Source: Euryarchaeota archaeon UBA28
GTDB lineage: Archaea > Thermoplasmatota > Poseidoniia > Poseidoniales > Thalassarchaeaceae
DNA: 19,106 nt
Direction of reading: 5' to 3'
NCBI GenBank assembly: GCA_002501605.1
Contig: DANW01000007.1
Span: forward strand, 1 to 19,106
Of the stretch, positions 14,921-19,106 are shown one piece after another (position 1 is the first letter of the stretch; each line of letters starts with the position of its first letter). A model generated the notes under the pieces. The model saw only the letters and a list, made by a program, of their open reading frames with translations. It was not told the origin of the DNA and made no database searches. The translations under genes and the position numbers were made by a program.

Positions 14921-16714
14921 TCAGTGAGTCGTTACGAATACCTTAGATGCCAACGGGGGCATTGATACTTCTGATTCAAGGAAGGCCTCTTCAACGGAAT
15001 CAAAAGGCCCCTGTCCCTTGCTGATCCTAGTGGCTCTGGTGCTGATGATTCTCCAAGATGCCTTTGTACCTATGCCTGGAAGGGCCTCTAACTGATTTTT
15101 AGTGGCCGAGTTGATGTCTATGCCACACTCAATGCCTGATAGGCTCCTCATTCCATGAGATGTCACTAAAATGTCTGATTCTGTCTCTAACGGTATGGAA
15201 TAAGGGACACCCACCAATAACGGATAAGCACCGATTTGCCTTCCGAATGTAACCCCGGGAGTGCCATGAATTGATGGCTCTCTGAATTTCTTATCTAGAA
15301 CATGATCAGGTAATCTAATCCTACCTTCTCTGGACTCCCACCAAACACTGGAAAGCTTGGTCCCAATGGGGGCTATCTTTTCGAGCATCGGCCGATCAAT
15401 TTCCTCTCTGACAGATTTTTTGAATGACTTGAATTCAGCTTCCGGAACATCTTGAAATCCCCTGCCTTCAACCTGTCTGATGTTTATCCTCCTTAGCCAA
15501 ACGCCCTCCGATTTGATTTCTCTCAGAAGTTCAAGATTCATTTCATATGTGGATTTAGACTCTCCATTCAAGCCGGCAATGAAATTGAGCCCTGGCAGTA
15601 GTTTGGGTAGTCCTCTTGGACCTCTTTCTCTTCCATGTTCATTGATATGCCTTATCGCAGTTTTGAGTTGCCTAGGATCACAGTTTAGCCAATTAGTACG
15701 GTGTACTTCTGGATCCGCTGATTCCAATCCAAAAGATAGGACGGCGCCATCTGAAAGGTAAGTCACGAGATTCTTCGTTATTTCCGTCGATGGCTCGATA
15801 TTTTGAGCGATAATTGAGGGATTAGCGTTGTCAACATGCAGAATTTTTAGTGACTCGTTCTCTCGTGCTCCGTGCAGAACCTTGGAAACTGGCTCTGGGT
15901 TCGGAATCGGGTACTCCAGTTCTTCAACTCCTTCGGCGCGATAGGTGTAGATATCGGTGGCTCCGCCAATTCTGACATTAACTACTCCGTTGTCAATAGA
16001 AGTGTTAATTTCCTTGATTACATCGTTCTCGTCTCTCCATAAAGGAATCCCCTTCTTCGGCTCTATACAGAATTTGCAACCTCTCTTGAATCTGACACAT
16101 CCTTGGTATAACTCGATTTCATAAATCAATGGGCCCTTTATTTTACCATGTGAGGTTAGATCAGGATGCTCAGTTACTGCCTTTGAAGAGGCTCCCCTCA
16201 ATGCCCATCTCGACCATTCCTCAGATGTCCTCTTAGTGTGGGACCAAGTGCCTGTTGAAAGAAAATAATTGAGTGTGGCGTCAGTATCTTTGACGGTGCA
16301 AAATAGGTTATTCCTGGGAGAGACCCATCCTTTCTGTCTCCAATGTCTAATCGCCCACCCCCCGCATAGAACTGGAATTGCAGAGGGAATTGAGGAAAGT
16401 AATGCGTCTACCTCACTTAGACTAATTGGCGTTCCCCTGATGTATTTACCAGGCACCACAGCTCCGGCCAGGACAATTGCCCCCTCCAAATTCTTCATCT
16501 GTTCTCTGATAGAATGCCTACCTTCTGGATTTTCTAATTTGGATTTGTATGCCATTCTCCACTGATCCACCGTCATATACGTGTATTCAATTCCTCTTTC
16601 CTCCAAGACTCCGCAGATATATCTAATGTGGAAACCAAGATAATTTGGGACGCCGAATGCAGCGGGCTCATCCTCGTAACCATCGATTACGAGCCAGCCC
16701 CCTAGGTCATCCAT
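14921..16714 (-). CDS. Radical SAM protein with C-terminal helix-hairpin-helix (COG1031 type)
   Basis: A 597-residue protein of an archaeal radical SAM family of unassigned reaction. The N-terminal region (1-150) has the family's VIDGYEDEPAAFGVPNYLG (9-27) and GAVVPGKYIRGTPIS (84-98). The iron-sulfur motif is C206-x6-C213-x2-C216 within ELYQGCVRFKRGCKFCIEP (201-219), not the standard CxxxCxxC; family members have an equally extended spacing of about x7. SAM-binding elements follow (VRIGGATDIY at about 247-256, LSFGLESADPEVHRTN). The C-terminus holds a helix-hairpin-helix DINSATKNQLEALPGIG (about 533-549), usually used for DNA or RNA backbone binding. Nucleic-acid modification is therefore plausible but not established. 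It lies 37 nt after the Csl4 fusion gene on the same strand and 109 nt before the giant surface gene. Confidence 0.85.
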   Translation of the reverse strand: MDDLGGWLVIDGYEDEPAAFGVPNYLGFHIRYICGVLEERGIEYTYMTVDQWRMAYKSKLENPEGRHSIREQMKNLEGAIVLAGAVVPGKYIRGTPISLSEVDALLSSIPSAIPVLCGGWAIRHWRQKGWVSPRNNLFCTVKDTDATLNYFLSTGTWSHTKRTSEEWSRWALRGASSKAVTEHPDLTSHGKIKGPLIYEIELYQGCVRFKRGCKFCIEPKKGIPLWRDENDVIKEINTSIDNGVVNVRIGGATDIYTYRAEGVEELEYPIPNPEPVSKVLHGARENESLKILHVDNANPSIIAQNIEPSTEITKNLVTYLSDGAVLSFGLESADPEVHRTNWLNCDPRQLKTAIRHINEHGRERGPRGLPKLLPGLNFIAGLNGESKSTYEMNLELLREIKSEGVWLRRINIRQVEGRGFQDVPEAEFKSFKKSVREEIDRPMLEKIAPIGTKLSSVWWESREGRIRLPDHVLDKKFREPSIHGTPGVTFGRQIGAYPLLVGVPYSIPLETESDILVTSHGMRSLSGIECGIDINSATKNQLEALPGIGTKASWRIISTRATRISKGQGPFDSVEEAFLESEVSMPPLASKVFVTTH

Positions 16715-16751
16715 GTACTTGCGGTAAAGTAACTAGACTTCACCACTTCGA

Positions 16752-18014
16752 CTACCTTCTGGATTTTCTTCTATCCCTTCCAGACCCATTCGGGGACGAT
16801 TCCTCGACAACTATCTTCCTCCCATTAATCTCGGAGCCGTTCATTTCTTTGACAGCAGTCGTACCTTCTTTCCGGGATTGATATGTCACGAAAGCAAATC
16901 CTTTCGACTTCCCAGTATCCCTGTCTTTAGCCAAATGTACTGATTCTACCTTACCGTGTTTCGAAAAAGCCTCCGTAAGATCATCCTCTGTCAGTTCATA
17001 TGGGAGCCTTCCAACGAAGAGTTTCATACCCATGGACTCTTCGAGCTTGCTTCTCATCTTTTTGATGGCCTCTCTTTCATTGGCTAACTCTTCCTTTGTG
17101 GCCATCCCTTGTTTTACCTTATCCATGCAGTCCCTGCATCTAATTGGTTTGCCGGGGGTTGGCTTGAAAGGGACTTTGGTATTCTCTCCACAAAGAGTAC
17201 AGACAGAGTCATGCATCTCCCTTTTTGGCCTGTTAGGACTCCTAGTTCTACCTCTCCCTGATGATCTCATGGATGCCACTCTAGCTGGAATGTCGTGTCT
17301 AGCTCCTCTGCGAAAGTCTGCTAGAGGAGAGAGATAGGGCCTAGATCCATCATGGCTTAGATTGGACTCTGCCTCAGGAGACCATCGTTCTCCAGCGCGA
17401 TTCAATTTGTAGAGCCCGAAGCCTGTCTCGTGCCCATGCCCAAAGCCATCTGATAGCACCCTGTAAGCAGTGTAGTCACATCTCGAACATTCTACGTTAA
17501 AGTCGATTTTTCTGTCGGAAGGCTTCAGCAACTCTCCGCACTGTGTGCAAGACGCAGATAAGACGCCAAATGACACATCTCCCTTTGTGGATGCCTTCAA
17601 TACGGGATCGTCCTTGATGATTTTAGCTCTGACGATATCCCTTACTCTCATCGCATCTCCGGGAGCTGGAATGAACCTATCAACGACCTCGGATACATGA
17701 ATATCTGCAAAGAGGGATAGGGCTGGAAGGTCTCTATGCCCTCCCTCCTTGCTTTCTATGTGGAGGATCCTAATTTCGGCAACATTCTCATTTAATCTGG
17801 TAACCTGTCCTATGACCACATCTCCGACTTCAGGGGTGTTTATTGGAAGCCTGGAGGGGTCAACATAGACATTGCCATCCCTATTGACGACGGTTCCTGT
17901 TAAGGTCGATATGGACCTACCTTCGACCTCAATAATTCCTTTCCCTAAAGATGCACCATTAGGGACAGTTATGGTGGAGCCGGGAGTAACCTGGTCCCCA
18001 GTGGTCGCTGACAT
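16752..18014 (-). CDS. csl4: Exosome subunit Csl4 fused to a CxxC-x17-CxxC zinc ribbon and an RRM
   Basis: A 420-residue fusion. Residues 9-55 form the Csl4 N-terminal barrel and about 64-145 an S1-type domain (VGDVVIGQVTRL, then VSEVVDRFIPAPGD and VRAKII). A zinc ribbon follows with C156, C159, C176 and C179. Together these are a complete archaeal Csl4, the cap protein that guides RNA into the exosome core. An Arg/Gly-rich linker (190-268) leads to a second ribbon, C272-x2-C275-x17-C293-x2-C296 with VPFKP, matching the known CxxC-x17-CxxC domain. A charged helix (305-328) and a full RNA recognition motif (331-404) follow, with RNP2 LFVGRL at 332-337 and RNP1 KGFAFVTY at 371-378, and the protein ends in a basic tail. 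Archaeal Csl4 is normally about 180-200 residues and has no RRM. ATG 18014 is preferred over TTG 18044. The gene starts 42 nt after the methyltransferase stop. Confidence 0.88.
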   Translation of the reverse strand: MSATTGDQVTPGSTITVPNGASLGKGIIEVEGRSISTLTGTVVNRDGNVYVDPSRLPINTPEVGDVVIGQVTRLNENVAEIRILHIESKEGGHRDLPALSLFADIHVSEVVDRFIPAPGDAMRVRDIVRAKIIKDDPVLKASTKGDVSFGVLSASCTQCGELLKPSDRKIDFNVECSRCDYTAYRVLSDGFGHGHETGFGLYKLNRAGERWSPEAESNLSHDGSRPYLSPLADFRRGARHDIPARVASMRSSGRGRTRSPNRPKREMHDSVCTLCGENTKVPFKPTPGKPIRCRDCMDKVKQGMATKEELANEREAIKKMRSKLEESMGMKLFVGRLPYELTEDDLTEAFSKHGKVESVHLAKDRDTGKSKGFAFVTYQSRKEGTTAVKEMNGSEINGRKIVVEESSPNGSGRDRRKSRR

Positions 18015-18056
18015 TGTCCCGGCGACCGGCCAACCCCCTATCAACGGTACGGAGGC

Positions 18057-18671
18057 CTAGGGAGGAGATAAACGCCAAAATCCAGCTCTTGTAGAGCCTC
18101 TGGACATCTTGTGATGCCCATAGGAGGCGGGGATAGGAAAATCTGCTCCGCCGTACTTCTCGACATTCCAGTCGATATTCTCAAATCTATTTTTTATGTG
18201 ATTGGCGGAATCACTGTGCATCAAGTGCGTAGTCACGCCCAAAGAGATTATCAAATCTAAAAAATGAGAATCCGCACCCTCAGTTTGACGGCCCCATGGG
18301 GGGTTTGAAATTACTAAATCGATTTCACTGAGAATAGGTACTTCCTTCCCTATTTCGACTTTCTGTATCTCGTAAGTTCCATCTCTGAGGATGCTTTTTG
18401 CGTTTTTTGTCGCTATTTTACACATTTCCTCATCCGATTCAACCAAAGTGACAAACCCCGCGCCCAATATCGATGCGCCTATCCCAAGGGTACCGATTCC
18501 CGCTCCCAAGTCAACTACCCTGCACCCTGGTTTGATATCTCCAAATGCCATTATGTCGAATAGCCACCTTGAGGCTAGCTCTCCGGGGGTAATATACTGT
18601 TCCAAATGTAGATCAAGATTTCGCTTTCTTTCCAATTTAGAAAGGGAAATCCCCAATCTTCGCATCCTCAT
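18057..18671 (-). CDS. METTL5-like RNA (adenine-N6) methyltransferase
   Basis: A 204-residue SAM-dependent methyltransferase of the archaeal/eukaryotic METTL5-related group (COG2263). The N-terminus carries LEQYITPGELASRWLF (23-38), matching the family's LEQY-x-T-P segment. SAM motif I is VVDLGAGIGTLGIGA (52-66), motif II has the acidic end VESDEEM (77-83), and the catalytic tetrapeptide is NPPW (123-126) where METTL5 has NPPF. Human METTL5 makes m6A in 18S rRNA, so the archaeal protein is expected to act on 16S rRNA, but another RNA target cannot be excluded. It lies 33 nt after asd and 42 nt before the Csl4 fusion gene, consistent with one RNA-processing transcript. The start is ATG 18671, with a second in-frame ATG two codons later. 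Confidence 0.85.
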   Translation of the reverse strand: MRMRRLGISLSKLERKRNLDLHLEQYITPGELASRWLFDIMAFGDIKPGCRVVDLGAGIGTLGIGASILGAGFVTLVESDEEMCKIATKNAKSILRDGTYEIQKVEIGKEVPILSEIDLVISNPPWGRQTEGADSHFLDLIISLGVTTHLMHSDSANHIKNRFENIDWNVEKYGGADFPIPASYGHHKMSRGSTRAGFWRLSPP

Positions 18672-18704
18672 ATTCTATACTACGTGAGCGATAACTGATT
18701 ATTC

Positions 18705-19106
18705 TTATCGGACATCCTGTCTGATAAGTTGCGAAGATGGAGAATCGTGAATTATTCCCTGGGCTAGCATCATCTCGGCCAGAAGGACGCTGTTTCCAGC
18801 GGCTCCACGTACGGTGTTATCTGAAATGACGTCAAAACTTGCAAGATTTCCAGAAACCCTGATGTTTCCAATGTACACCTCCATGGAATCAAGGAGAAAA
18901 TTGTTTTCAGATTTAATGGATTGATTAAGTGCATTGAACACGTCAGAAACGAATAATATCGGAGATCTCATCCCTGAAGGAAGGTCTATCTTTTTGACTG
19001 AGGTCTGAAACTCTGACCATGCTGTCGTGACTTCGTGGGCACTCACGTCCCTACTGAAGCTCAGGGTTACGGAGGCTGAGTGTCCGAACTCCCTTCTCAC
19101 TCTCTT
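18705..19106 (-). CDS. asd: Aspartate-semialdehyde dehydrogenase, C-terminal part (runs off right edge)
   Basis: The last 133 codons of a gene whose 5' part lies beyond the window; the frame is open to the final base. The sequence matches the end of archaeal/yeast-type ASADH: an R-x-x-x-G-H-S segment (VRREFGHSASV) carrying the substrate-binding His, then LPSGMRSPILFVSD, VYIGNIRVSG and the C-terminal NTVRGAAGNSVLLAEMML, which is diagnostic of the family. The enzyme makes aspartate-4-semialdehyde for lysine, threonine, methionine and isoleucine synthesis. It is the first visible gene of the leftward block. The residue numbers of the full protein cannot be given. Confidence 0.88.
   Translation of the reverse strand, partial: KRVRREFGHSASVTLSFSRDVSAHEVTTAWSEFQTSVKKIDLPSGMRSPILFVSDVFNALNQSIKSENNFLLDSMEVYIGNIRVSGNLASFDVISDNTVRGAAGNSVLLAEMMLAQGIIHDSPSSQLIRQDVR

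Noticed and set aside
18015..18044. TTG start adding 10 residues to the Csl4 fusion
   Set aside because: A rarer start codon and no Csl4 similarity in the added residues; ATG 18014 is preferred.

Overview
The window looks like chromosome from an uncultured planktonic archaeon of the Thermoplasmatota, most plausibly a marine Group II/III lineage (Candidatus Poseidoniia). The reasons are archaeal-type information genes (TrmI with a GCD14 fold, archaeal AspRS, exosome subunit Csl4, a COG1031-type radical SAM protein, archaeal/yeast-type aspartate-semialdehyde dehydrogenase), few clear Shine-Dalgarno sites, bacterial-looking metabolic genes in the middle, and a giant surface protein built of RCC1, Cys-rich and thrombospondin-3-like repeats. 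The taxonomic call is inference; no rRNA or other marker is present. I saw no tRNA, rRNA, CRISPR array, insertion sequence or integrase, and no gene-free stretch over 300 bases.

Layout. Positions 1-179 are a short intergenic or edge region with a strong 12-bp hairpin (5-40) and an isolated Shine-Dalgarno sequence (140-146). From 180 to 9598 nine genes run on the + strand. The first two are tRNA and translation genes (trmI, aspS). Then come a flavin reductase, a formyltransferase-fold protein, an atypical short-chain dehydrogenase/reductase (SDR), a luciferase-like flavin monooxygenase, an asparaginase-II-family amidohydrolase, an ALDH8A1-like semialdehyde dehydrogenase and a FabH-type ketoacyl synthase. 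The block from the formyltransferase to the aldehyde dehydrogenase (3193-8574) is very tight (gaps of 8, 8, 0 and -1 nt) and reads as one operon.

At 9595-9598 the + strand block meets a - strand block tail to tail, with overlapping stop codons. Read in its own direction (right to left), the - strand block is: the C-terminal end of asd running in from the right edge, a METTL5-like RNA methyltransferase, a Csl4 exosome subunit fused to a second zinc ribbon and an RRM, a COG1031 radical SAM protein, and the 1738-residue secreted, membrane-anchored repeat protein.

How the parts may work together. The + strand operon combines an FMN-dependent monooxygenase, a flavin reductase that could supply FMNH2, an amide-hydrolase fold, a formyl-transfer fold, an SDR and a semialdehyde dehydrogenase. 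That is the enzyme mix expected for oxidative opening of an aromatic or N-heterocyclic ring followed by processing of the semialdehyde. The substrate cannot be read from the sequence. Three of these proteins carry substitutions at family-critical sites or lie far from textbook members, which makes this the best candidate for an undescribed pathway. On the - strand, the RNA methyltransferase next to an RRM-bearing exosome cap protein suggests an RNA-processing operon. The RRM fusion is the most distinctive single protein in the window.
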